Shown here: positions 1 to 11,600 of the stretch, piece by piece
Position numbering within the stretch: the stretch's first letter is position 1
Layout of the letters: each line of letters begins with the position of its first letter
DNA from: Mesocentrotus franciscanus
Lineage: Eukaryota; Echinodermata; Echinoidea; Camarodonta; Strongylocentrotidae
Assembly: GCA_037976565.1 (NCBI GenBank)
Contig: CP137681.1
Span: 29,698,127 to 29,762,126, forward strand
Length of the DNA: 64,000 nt
Direction of reading: 5' to 3'
Position numbers and translations under genes: made by a program
Notes under the pieces: model-generated
Seen by the model: only the letters and a program-made list of their open reading frames with translations
Database searches by the model: none
What the model was told of the DNA's origin: nothing

Positions 1-39
1 TTGCTTACTTCCTTGATGTCAGAGAATTATTACAGTTCA

Positions 40-195
40 GGGCACCTGAGAGAGTGTCAAACCCCAAAATCAATATTCTTTAATATTTTTTTTAGTAAAG
101 GACAATATACTTACGTTTTTTTTTTTTTTTAAATTAAGAGCACCTGAGAAAATGCCATACCCCAAAATTCAATATTCATAAATATTTATAAAAAG
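40..195. repeat. Imperfect tandem duplication of about 60 bp beside the last visible exon of DHDH copy A
   Basis: Two related segments, about 40-105 and 139-195, share the core GCACCTGAGA, a CCCCAAAA(T)TCAATATTC stretch and an AT-rich tail. The second copy ends at the exon 6 donor of the DHDH gene. It lies in what should be the last intron, or in the 3' UTR if the gene ends at its in-frame TAG. No sequence like the last exon of the paralogue is seen in 1-196. Confidence 0.6.
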
Positions 196-201
196 ACTAG
201 C
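196..201 (-). other. Candidate GC-type splice donor of DHDH copy A exon 6
   Basis: Read on the minus strand, the exon ends AGAG and the next bases are GCTAGT. In the paralogue the same codon position (ATC CAA GAA G) is followed by GTAAAA, so the phase-1 junction aligns exactly. The +2 base is C here. It may be a functional GC-AG donor (matches to consensus at +4, +5 and +6) or a mutated donor. If unspliced, the reading frame meets TAG at 199-197. Confidence 0.55.
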
Positions 202-3200
202 CTCTAGCTATTGCCTGTCTGACTGCTTCAGCCTCGTAGTACATCGCCGACCATTCCTTGCCGAATTGATACGACTGATCGGAGATGGGGTAGGTGAACT
301 CAAAGAAAGTCGACTCCTCTTCTTCGTCGATCCATTCAAAGCTAGATGGATACCACAGATTATTTGGAATCTATCAAGACATAATAACAATGATAATAAT
401 AATAATAATGATATTGGATATTTTTATAGCGCATATATCCACCACCAAGATGTTCAAGGCGCTCCAATATTACCCCGGCTGTGCAAGGCTACCGATTTAG
501 GTGCTCACAGAATTCAAGGAATGTCTTCCTACCGGTACCCATTTAACACCTGGGTGGAGAGTGGCTAGTGTAGATTGATGTCTTACCAAAAGACATGAGT
601 GCCGTGTTAGGTTGGGGCGGTTGAAGGATAATAATTTATTTCCAAAACGATCGCAAAGGCTAATCTAAAAATCAACCTAACGCAATTTTCCATTTAATTG
701 TAATAACCTGACGATTCGCCCGTTTCATTGAATGGTTAATTGAACCTCAGGCCTCAGGGGCATCGCTGGCTTCAATGGGGGAGGATGTGGAGGGCGATAT
801 TTGTCGACAAGGTAACTGAAAATTCCCAAACAATTAAGAGAAACAAATGTCATGTTTTCATATTTAAATAAAGCAGGTTGTTGATTTTCCAATTTTGCCA
901 AGACGTTCATAATTTATATTTAATTTATTAATTTATTTTATATTATCACCATTATTTCTTTGCTAACAATTTTGAAAAGTCTGTGGTGGTCATCAATTTT
1001 TGAGATCTGCTGCCAGCCAATGAAAATGTAAAATTTCCGACATCATTTTTTTAGGAAGAAGGGAGGGAAGGGGGATTTTACACTAAGTTTGTGACACTAA
1101 ACCCTGTACTTGAAGAAGTCTGTACGTGAGTTACCCTGATTCGTCCTTTTGTCCCCACGATTGTGACGTCATTCTGATAGTTTGCCTTGGTGCTGCATGT
1201 CAACGTGGCTATAGCGCCACCTAGGTATAGCATGGTAGTCGTGTAGGTCTCATCCACGCCTAAAAAGGGCATCGAGAACAGGGAATAATGGGCAATTACT
1301 CAATTTTAGAGCCAAAACAAAGTACTGACGATACGATTATATTCTGAAAGAAACTTCTAGAAGTTATTGGGAAAGGTTAACTATAAAATACACAAAACTG
1401 ACAAAAGTACTACTAGTATTAGGTTTTGGAATAATCAAAATGAATAGCAATTGATTTCAATATGGGTGAAAATTCAACAGAATTGATTCCATATAAGCAT
1501 TTGCGTTTTGTTTAAAATGTTGTGTTCAAATAGTTATAGTTAAATAGTAGTAGCAACTGAAGTGGTTAAAACCGGTTTCAACCAGTACATACCGTCTTGG
1601 TTGAGGAATCCATGAGTGTATGATGATACAGGAGCTCTACCAAACACCATGATAGCCCAATATACCAGGTATCCACCAAGATCATACAGACCACCTCCTC
1701 CTAGATCTAGGAGCAGAAGACAGTAACCATGGTAACAGAATCATATTGATGAAGATTATTTCTTTTAGTAAGTTAATGATTATGATAAGAGGCACATACA
1801 TTACGAGAACTAATACATATAAACGGAGACTTAGGCACTTAGTTTACTGACGTTGATTCGAACCATAAACTTTCAGGTCACGTTGATTTATAATGGGTAA
1901 AAGTGGGTATAAAAATGTTTAATTACATTTTTTTAAATAGAAAAACGCTCTACAGATATATCATTACCCCAGTCATCGGATCTAGGCTTTCCTGCACACA
2001 AGGTATGCACATTCTCCACTCCCTGGGGAGCATTCCAGACAGGCGCCATTTTACAGACGCTCGCGATGCCGAACAAACTACAATGACTTCCGCATCCTAC
2101 AAGGTATCCATTTAACACCTGGATGGAGAGAAGCAATGTAGATAAAATGCCTTGATTAAACGACATCAGTGCCGTACCGGTATCGAATCAACGGCCGTTG
2201 CACCTCCAATCAACTGTTCATCTCATCAACTTATCTACGATACATACATCACGCAGACTTACTAGGTTTACTAATTTAATTTATTTCACTAATTTTGTAA
2301 TAATCATTTTTCACCTTTCTTCGAGATGCGTTCTACGTGTGAAATATTCTGGCCGTGGTTCGCCAGAAGAGCTTTGACGTCACCAAGTTGCCCGGATGTG
2401 ATGATTTCTCGGATCTTCTCGCACGCTGGAAAGAAAGCTGTCCACATCCCCTAGTAAAACGGAAAATACAACAACAAAAAAAATAATAATAATAATAATT
2501 TTAAAAAATATAACAAAAATTATTCGTAAGCAATTTAGGCATATTTCAGCCATTTTTCATATTTCATATTTCATATTTCATATTTCATATTTCAGGCATT
2601 AAATAAAACATTTTGTTTTTTTGTTGAATTTTCATAAATTTGTTTCAGGTACTTCTTATATAGCCAGGATGTTAACAGTTTCTTGGGTTATGTAGGCGTA
2701 GCCAGGGGCATAATTAGGGTCGCCCCTTTTTCATCCGCCAAACAAGAAGGTCATCAACGAAACTATGTGACTCTGTAATTTTGTGTCACCCCTCCCCCCC
2801 CCCCTCCCTCGTCTGTGCCCCCTTGTTCAACAAGTCTGAATACGCGAGAGGTTATATCGAGATGCAAACAAGTACAGAAGGGCGTATGTAAAGTGTGCAA
2901 GGTTAAGTACACTTTCTGTCTGTCAGCAGGCGATATGCCTACGACCAAATCAATTCTCAGAATAGCTCTTCAAATAGATTATGCTCTTTCACAACTGGAA
3001 CTCTTTCAAAAGCACACAATTTCTTGTTTTAAAGGCCAAAGTCAAATCACAGAGCACCTATCAAGAAAAACATACTCCTCCACCACTAGAAGTCTTTCAA
3101 AAGCTCATATTCCCATTTTCTTCAGTTTTTCTTTTTAAGGACTGAGCCCTTTCCAACTAACTTTCTGCCCTAGAATTTACACGTAAAGTTTATGCATGCA

Positions 3201-4411
3201 ATAATATTTATTATTCATTGAATGGTTTATTAAAATACTGAAAAAAGCAGCGCGCGAGCTGAATTACATTCAGTTTACCATAAAAGCACGTGAGATACAT
3301 AGCAATATCAAAACAAGTATTACAAAACTTACAAAGCTTATGAAGCTTACGAGAATACTTTCAAAGAAAAAATGAATAAGATATACTATTATTACAAAAC
3401 TAAGTATGATCAACACTATTCTAAAAGTTAACACATACATCTGTGATCTCGTATCTTTCTTATAATACTGAAACCTAAATGAGAGAAATCTTGAAATTGT
3501 CTTAAGCACTCTATACAAAATATTATGTTCTTCTTATTTTTCTTAATACCACTGCGTGTTGAAAATCGTCATCACTGGAGAAGAAAAAAAAAGTGGAATA
3601 AAAACAAAAAACGCCTACCTCCATAAAAAAGACATCATGTTGCTTTGCCGATTTGAGGATCTCTTGTGCATCCCGTACTGTTAGTGCCAAAGGCTTCTCA
3701 CATAACACGTGTTTCTTATGCTCTATGTAGAGTAGACAGTGCTTGCGGTGTTGGGTGTTAATTGAGGCGACGTAGACAATGTCTGAGAGAGAGAGAGAGA
3801 GAGAGATGAAAGTAATTTGAGCTAAAAATGCAGTAGCGGATTTTGTAACAAATTTTTTTGTGGGGGGGCGGCACATGCGACCCGTGCCTCCTTTGAAATC
3901 CAAGTGGTATACCGTTTAATAGTACAAAAGTACAAGAACCTGCCCCATCCCCTCCTTTCAGATGATGACCTTTTCCGTCTGATAATCTTGGCGTAAAAGG
4001 CACAAAGTTAATAGTGTGCCCTCTCTTTTACAAAATCCTAGTTGCGCCTAATGTTGTCATGAAGGTATCAGTCTGAATGTAACAAACTTAATATTTCTTA
4101 CCTACGACAGGATCCTTCGCAAGTTCCTCGTAGCTTCCATAGGCGGTCTCGATCTTGAATTCGTCTGCGAATTTCCTCGCGCGATCCAGCGATCGAGACG
4201 CTACGGCGACGACTTCGTGCTGGTGTTCATGACCTACGAGACTGGCGACGAAATCGTGCGCGATGAGGCCCGTAGCACAGATCCCCCATCGAAGCGGAGC
4301 TGGGGATTCCAAGACAACACTCAAATCAATGTTCTTAACACTAAGGTCTACATCAGGGTTAATATCGGTAGCATCCAAATCGAGATTCGCTTCAAGATTC
4401 GACGCCGACAT
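202..4411 (-). CDS. DHDH: Dihydrodiol dehydrogenase-like oxidoreductase, copy A (3' end not in window)
   Basis: Gfo/Idh/MocA-family NADP-dependent oxidoreductase; family members oxidise trans-dihydrodiols and some sugars in the cytosol. Exons on the minus strand: 4411-4102, 3782-3619, 2450-2315, 1706-1593, 1259-1135 and 370-202. All junctions are GT-AG except the last donor, and phases match copy B exactly. The 339 visible codons carry the Rossmann start LRWGICATGLIAHDF (residues 40-54), LCEKPLALT with the conserved Lys at 133, the GLYDLGGY segment with the conserved Tyr at 216, and GTKGRIR. The start is fixed because an in-frame stop (4477-4475) lies upstream with no ATG between. This leaves a 35-residue acidic N-terminal extension absent from copy B. 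The usual WTRFFP reads WTAFFP here. The C-terminal exon (about 43 codons in copy B) would lie left of the window. If the GC donor is not used, the protein ends at TAG and loses the C-terminal helix. Functional gene or early pseudogene cannot be separated from sequence alone. Confidence 0.85.
490..625 (+). mobile_element. SINE-like interspersed repeat, fragment 1
   Basis: Lies in intron 5 of DHDH copy A. It shares ACACCTGGGTGGAGAGTGG, GTGTAGATT and CATGAGTGCCGTG with the copies at 1975-2215 and, inverted, 33637-33815. The layout (short core and an inverted tRNA-like promoter region in the second copy) resembles tRNA-derived SINEs. Family not named. Confidence 0.5.
1975..2215 (+). mobile_element. 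SINE-like interspersed repeat, fragment 2
   Basis: Lies in intron 3 of DHDH copy A. It holds ATTTAACACCTGGATGGAGA, the block GACATCAGTGCCGT, and GGTATCGAATCAAC, which looks like a decayed inverted box B of a tRNA promoter. Its left part aligns with the reverse complement of 33637-33840. Confidence 0.5.
2546..2596. repeat. (ATATTTC)n short tandem repeat
   Basis: About six tandem 7-bp units CATATTT in intron 2 of DHDH copy A. No function evident. Confidence 0.9.
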
Positions 4412-6223
4412 GTTTTCTGTGATTCTTCTCCGCTCAAGTTGGTTGATATTCCCTTCAGAATGATCAGCTAAGCGCTAATTAAATCAGCATGCTGCTAGCA
4501 CATTAGTAACACAAAATCAGTATGCTCCGGTGAGTGTCCAGATGTAATTTTGCAAGTGTCTTTTGAATACTATAGGACCGTTCCTCAGAAAAGTATTTTA
4601 AAGAGATTTGACGAAATTGAGTGGAAATGTAATGTATAACGTCCGTGAACTATAAATAATGGGAAAGTTTATTTCGTCAGATCATCCGCCGATCATCCAA
4701 AATAAGTCGAAGTCATTCTTGCAGTATTCCAAAAATCAATTCCAATATTCACCTTAGAAAACTGTGTATTTCATCTGTTGTGTTTTTCCAAAGATTGGAG
4801 CCTGTAGAAACAAGAAGTAGAACTTTTTACCAATGTTGTCATCTGTCGGTCATCACAATTCGATGTTCATGAACTAAGACGGCAAGCTTGTAAACTTGTA
4901 ATTACTACCAGCGCAACGACGAACTTTGAGCCTATAATTTCCACCCTGATAGCATGTTAAGAGGATTCAAAGCTGTTTTAAGATTTAAAGGAGGGTTACG
5001 AATTGAATTTATTTTCTGTCAATGAATAAAGACCAAACTTTATTTCTGCAATCACTGATCTTGCACTAGCGAACTCTGAGCCAATAAATTCCGTCTTTAT
5101 AGCACTGCGTCCATCCACGGTCTGTGTAGTGATGGTGTGTTACTGGGGATTCGTTGCCTTTAAGAGCTGAAAACACTTGTTGGTTTAACAAAGTACAGCC
5201 TTAAGTCGAGTGGTCATAATATTACTTCTATTCCATTTTCCCCCTCTTGAAGCCTCATAAAGGGTAGGCCTATAATGTTTAAGATGATGACTTCCCTAAG
5301 TGAAGAGCTAGGCTCGAAATAACAGAGTGCTAAAATAGCGGTAGTAGAGTCGATAAGATACGAAGAGAACATTGATGAGGTTTCAGAAAATTGTGGTAGT
5401 TGCATTTTCAAATCATCATTATTTAAGAATCATCCATTAACCTTAGAAACTATGATTGATTATGCTACTATAAACATGCTAAAAGGCATAATTGTGTTCC
5501 TTGATTAGAATAAATTCTGGATTTCTTATCCTTCGTTGACTTTTTCCGTGATCATGAACAAACTTCAAACAAACTTCGAGATGCACTTCGTTTGCCAGCT
5601 ACAGTTACAGTATTCAATCAAACAAAGTAGAAAACGATTCATCATTTTTAAAATACTCCTCGAAATATAATTTATAATAATTTGTATTGAAACAGAACGA
5701 CAGAGGTCTAATGCTAAACAAGTATTTGTATTTTTGTCAATGTAATCGAAACATTCGGTTTGTAAGATTGTTATGACTTCATTGCAATGTACGCACTAAC
5801 TCTTGAACATGTTGGGGGAATTGTTAAGGTTTTTAAATGGCTTGAATTGTTTAGTCAACATAATAAAGAGGCGGAACTCTATAGATATTTACGAAATGTT
5901 TGAATTTCTATTTCATGAGCTCTATAATGTGGGATCAATGCAGAACGTTACAGACCTACAATGTAAAGGTATGTTCGTGTGCATAACTGATTCTCGTTAT
6001 CATTATCATGGTTGAAGTTGGTCTAAATTAAATTGTTCATAGTTGATACCAGATTGTGACAAGTAGTGATCATACAGCAAAGAGGGGTTTGGGGAAAGCG
6101 GCCCCAGTTATTTCTTGATTATAAAAGCATTTCAGCGAGGCACATATAAAATGAATGTAATGTTTTCCCCACCCCCTGCAACCTCCCAACAAGATTATTC
6201 ATTTACAACAGCGCCTGTTTATT

Positions 6224-6291
6224 CAATGTTGAATGTTGAATGTTGAATGTTGAATGTTGAATGTTGAATGTTGAATGTTGAATGTTGAATG
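6224..6291. repeat. (TTGAATG)n minisatellite
   Basis: About nine tandem, nearly perfect 7-bp units TTGAATG. Confidence 0.95.
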
Positions 6292-7212
6292 ATTAAGTAT
6301 GGTAAATGTTTAATTTACACAACTTTAGATACTATTGCTGAACAGAATCCGATCACTCATCGATAACTTACATGCATTCCAAATCGGAGTAGACCACGTG
6401 ATTCGTTTGATGATGCACAATAGAAATAAATAAATCACAAAAAGTACGCGAGGTGAGGACCCGATCGGAAGCAACACTTAGCTACAACTTTGTGTAAAGG
6501 CCTATACAAGCACGCTATTTTAATACCCCAAAGCCAATGAGCGTTTCAATAGTTTGTTTAATGGTATATGACTGGTATGGAAATGGGAGTGTTCTTTATA
6601 TAGACTGAAGCTAACTGAAGAGACTATCAGAACAATCTTAGCAATTAAAATAGGACTTTGATCGGTAGTTTGACACGAGTATAGGTCAATAGCTCTTAAA
6701 CAAACATACCATCGTTGAAGTGATTCAGTCACTACTTGATTTTTATAACGACTTTAAAAAACAGAACCCCAGGCACAAAAGTATACGCTATATTCCCTAT
6801 ATAGGTGAATATTTGCAGCTCATTTTTATAATACAGTACCTAACTTTAATTGTTTGAGGCTTATTTGTTGAAGGGGTGTTTTACACGTGGGAATTTATGA
6901 ATGCAAATTCCGTGCTGTCAATATTATGCAAATAATATCAAATGGATGGAGTACAATGTGGTCTATCATTTCAATCTCGTGGGGATGGAATGCAATATCC
7001 TTCTCTCTCAACAGAAAAATAAATACAATTAAATAAACAAAAAACTGATATAATAACATAAACCAAAAGTATCAACCTACCTTACATGTTTCAGATCCCT
7101 AATGGAAGAGTACGCCATTTAGGCTTTAGCTCTTATCAAATTCTAAAATCTAATAATTCAAAGTTTCCATGACTATGATAAATATATCTTATATGTAGTT
7201 ATTCAGTTTTAT

Positions 7213-7300
7213 AATTTCATTTAATTATTTATTTATTTATTTTCTAGTCATTTATTTATTTATTTATTTTCTAGTCATTTATTTATTTATTTATTTTGTT
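7213..7300. repeat. (ATTT)n repeat in three blocks joined by TTCTAGTC
   Basis: Three blocks of ATTT units are separated by the same TTTTCTAGTC spacer, giving a higher-order repeat of about 33 bp. Confidence 0.85.
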
Positions 7301-8189
7301 CAGAAGAGTCCATAGAACCATGAATAATTATGAAATGCCGTCCATACCAACGGCATTTATTGAAATAGTCTAAATACGTACCACACAATTCACGAACATT
7401 TTAAGGAGATTAATCCCAACCAAACTATACTCCTTAAATTGGCAATGTAATTATATCACATGAGCAATAACTATTTCTGAACACGTAAAAACATAAAATA
7501 TACGTTTAATATTTTATTTCATTTCCAGGAAAACGACAGAGTATAACGACAGCAGAGCAATACAGGAAAATGTACAATAGCAAAAGAAAAGAAACCATCA
7601 ATTATTATACCATCACGAAGAGCAAAGGCTCTTCTCATAAGCTGGCAGAAATGCATGAAAATCGTTGAAGACGAGGACTCTTTGTACATGTACTATAAAA
7701 CTATGATATTATAATTGCGGGTCGTAAAAGAGCGATCCAAGACACCATTTAGAGGTTGTCGTTTCAAAACAGAATTTTGTTGAATATTTTTAATGAGGAA
7801 AAAGCGTGAAATCCGTGAGAACAAATCAAATATCACTTATATAAAAGACAAAGAACTATAAAATAACTTTGTATTGAATCATGAAATAGTCGCACGTTTA
7901 ATCTCTCGTCTGGGTATCTTCCGTCAGTTTTTATCACGGTATAATCGTCCCGCATTTCTGAACAAATAAACAGCATTTATACATTGTCATTTAGTACTAA
8001 CCTTATGAGGTTGTTTTTCATGATATGAAATGACAAGGGCTTCTCCAAGTCAATTAAAATGTATCAAAGATTAAAATGGATTTAAAACTTGAATATTATG
8101 GATATCATTAGTTAACCATAGCGAATTATTGTAAGGTGATACTCTAGTGACCCCGACGAGACCGATACCAGACCGACGATATATACCAA

Positions 8190-8417
8190 AGAGTACCAAA
8201 GTGCTGACGTCATACTCCCTCGTCGTCCAGGTTACTGGTTCCAAACAACAGATCCTGCGCATGAGGTTCAACGTGAAATTATTCAAGCAACGGGCTGGAG
8301 CAGGGCAAATTCAGTGTTTGGGGCTTGTGTGATCACCACACCATTGTTAAGCACAAAATTGTTTAGAACCAGCAACCTTGACAACTTGGCCAGTATGACG
8401 TCACATTTTGGTACTCT
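8190..8417. mobile_element. Palindromic MITE
   Basis: The ends 8190-8215 and 8393-8417 are imperfect inverted repeats: AGAGTACCAAAG then TGACGTCATAC on the left, GTATGACGTCAC then TTTTGGTACTCT on the right. Inner parts (GGTTC and GAACC) also pair. No coding capacity. Confidence 0.6.
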
Positions 8418-8606
8418 ATAAACCGAACTAAAATACATTAAACCCCTTACGGCCACAAGTCAATCGGTTTGATTGGAGTTGGTTATAAGTTGGTTGGCGG
8501 TGTGACTGAGGTTCAAAGCCAATATTACATTTCCGGAACTACTTAAATGTTCATTTTTAAATTCATTGATGGTCTAGATTAGAATCTTGAGATTTCATCA
8601 AAAATG

Positions 8607-11600
8607 TTATGCAAGAACGACGACCGGTGATTGACCTTCATGAACCCAGACGATACCGAGATCTCGACGAGCTTTCTCCATCAACGTAGCAACTAGTTCT
8701 GTCTCCTTCCAACTCATGAGAGCGTGCTCCTTCTTACCTAAAATGAAAATAAATAAAGAAGTTGGAAAGTTTGTTGAAATTCATTCTTGGTCATTCATGA
8801 GCATGCGAGGGGTTGGGGTTGAATGAGAGGACACAACACACAAACACACACACACACGCACACGCACACACGCACACACCCACACAAATACAGTAACTTT
8901 GAATACGAGAGTTCGCCTTAGGTTTAATTATTTGGAAGATTAAAATCCGCAAAGAAATTATGGCTTTATTTCATTTTCGGAAGTATGAACCTTCGAAAAT
9001 AGCGATATGATGAAAATTAAGAGTTACGCCTAAAACCTTATATGTGCAAACTATGGGGGTTGCCGTCAAAATTAGGGCATGCCCTCTTGTGCCCGCAAGA
9101 CCCCCCCCCCCACACACACACACAAACACACATACACTCTGGATCCGTCCTGTCTCATCAGTTTTACCTTCTTGGATCGCTTGTTTGACGGCATCTGCTT
9201 CATAGAGCAAACCACATGACAGATCATCATGAGAGTATGTCCCTGATTGAGATGGTTTAGGTAGAGGGAAGTGAAAGGTCTCGATGGGTTCTCCGCTTGG
9301 TGATGTCCATATCAGGTCAGTTGGAGCAAAGAAATGAGCAGGTATCTGCAAAATAACAGATTGAGAAACAAACCAAGAAATAATAATACTTTGTTCTTAT
9401 AAAGGGCCTTACCAATAACTGATGAAATCACGTACAGTATTATTTTCAAGAATTGTTTCAAAGATGCAATGAAGTACTGCTTCATGATATCATTTCTGTT
9501 TCACTGTAGTTTATATGAAGTTTATTGTAAAAGTACTGTCAATCATTTATTATCATCATCATCATCATCATCATCATTATTATTTTTATTTTTATTATTA
9601 TTATTGATATTATTATTATTATTATTATTATCATTACTACATTATTAGCACAGAGTGAACGTCCTTCTAGCTCTCATCAGACTGTTTTCTTACCCGTAAA
9701 TGCCCTTTTGTTCCAATGATAACAGCATCGTTTGGATACTGGACTTTAAAGCTAGCCGAGAGCGTTGCTGTGGCGTTGTTAGGGAACTTCATGACAGTTG
9801 TATACGACTCGTCAATCCCTGGAATAAAACAATGATCGAGGTATAGTTAAATCATTCAAAGGTATGCATAAGCTGAATTGTCATAATAATGTGTTCAGTG
9901 ACTATCTAATTAATAAATCGTGATCCCAATTTTTTTATCCTATACTTTATTGATGTGATTTATATTGTCATCCTACAATATTTTCATACATTCTTACCTC
10001 TCTGTGTCCACAAGTTATGCTCTTATCAAGTCACCAGTGTCTTTTTGTTTCTTTTGTATACTTATCATTAAAATCAGAAATACGCCCCCTTTCTCTATCT
10101 CTCTTCAACCCCTCACTTCCTTCCCCTCTTACCCCCCTCTCTCTCTCTCTGTCTTTCTCTCTTACCCATGCTTATTGCTGAACGTCTTTTTTCGTCTCAC
10201 TTTCTTCTCTGCGCTCTTTACGCCTAATACATTTATTAAAGCTCAGTCATCACACACCTCTTTTTTTCTAAGTCATCTTGATAATGAGATAAAATCCACA
10301 TAATAATCTCTTAATTTTATACCGTCATCGTTGAGGAATCCGTGGGTGTTCGTCGATGACGGTGCTCTACCGAAGACCATGGTAGTTATCTGGATGGGGT
10401 AGATTCCCACGTCGTAAAGGGCGCCACCTCCCAACTCTATAGATACAGTCATCAATACGTCATAGGTTCACATTCGTATATTATACATAATTCTATGCGT
10501 GCATTTTGCATTTGTTTTTTATCATAGAAAGCAAGGCAAGATGAAATAAAAACAATAACAATGAAGTAGATTTCCATTTCAAAAAGACAAGAAATAGTGC
10601 ATAACTACAAAACAAAACTATGCGCAAGGACAAGTCTCACAAATACCCAAACAATAAAAAATGAAATAGAATAATAACAATAAATAAAATTAGGGCAATT
10701 AAAATATAATATAATAATCCGCTAATGTAAATAAAATTAAATATTATATAGCCTATATCAACTAAGTGAATACAAGAACAATATGCTGATCAGTGCACTG
10801 TATTATAACGAGTTATGATTGATCCACATTGAGCGTAAGCTCCCCAATCAATCACAAACTTGAAGCCCCACTGCACTACTTGTAGCTACTCGCTCCCTCT
10901 ATATAGAAAACAATGCCTGTTGGTCACCCATGATCCTCTTTTTCTTATGTTAATTGGAGCTGAGTTGATGAGATAACCACCTGTCAGTGACCACGCTAAT
11001 CCCTCCAATCCCTCCTGGCCAAACTAGTGCAGAGGGGCTTTAACAAAACCCGCCCGTATACATGATCTTTTTTTTAGTATAGAGTTGCGATTGCTATCAA
11101 GTTGCGATCGACTTATATAAATCGCAACTAATTTATTCAATTCAATTCAATTCAATTCAAATTTTATTGTCCAATTATTGGAAATTTGTTCGTTTGCATG
11201 TCAATACAGAATTACATATTATAAACAACAATAACATACAAATGGATACAGAATAATACAATTGATCGTAACATAGATAACACGAAATGCGATACAACTG
11301 TAGTACAAAATGTAGACCAAATCCTATTCATAATTCAGACTAAGTAATTAAATTATAATTTATTTATTTATATTATATATTATTAAAATATATAAGACGG
11401 GGCCAGGTAATAAAGAGTAATAAGGAGGTATCAAGTTGCAATCATATTCTAGAGACTTTTTGAAAATATGAATTGTGTTCTAACCTCTTTTGAATAATCT
11501 CTCGACTTTATTCAAATCAAACCCGAAATTGACAAACATTGATTTGACGTCACCAAGTTGCCCGGATGAGACGAGTTCCCGGATCTTTGCGGAGACAGGA

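Larger units (their letters stand above)
4478..8606. other. Intergenic region between the two DHDH copies
   Basis: This 4.1-kb interval separates the copy A start from the copy B stop. No exon-like sequence or recognisable gene is seen. The open frames are short and low in coding character. It contains a (TTGAATG)n array (6224-6291), TTTA-rich repeats (7213-7300) and a palindromic MITE (8190-8417). The copy A promoter must lie just right of 4411, but no clear TATA or initiator can be defended. Confidence 0.7.

Noticed and set aside
8971..9170. Extension of the DHDH copy B exon 6 frame to 8971
   Set aside because: The frame runs past a good GTAAAA donor at 9167 into CA-repeat intron sequence; the spliced continuation at 8737 restores the family C-terminus.
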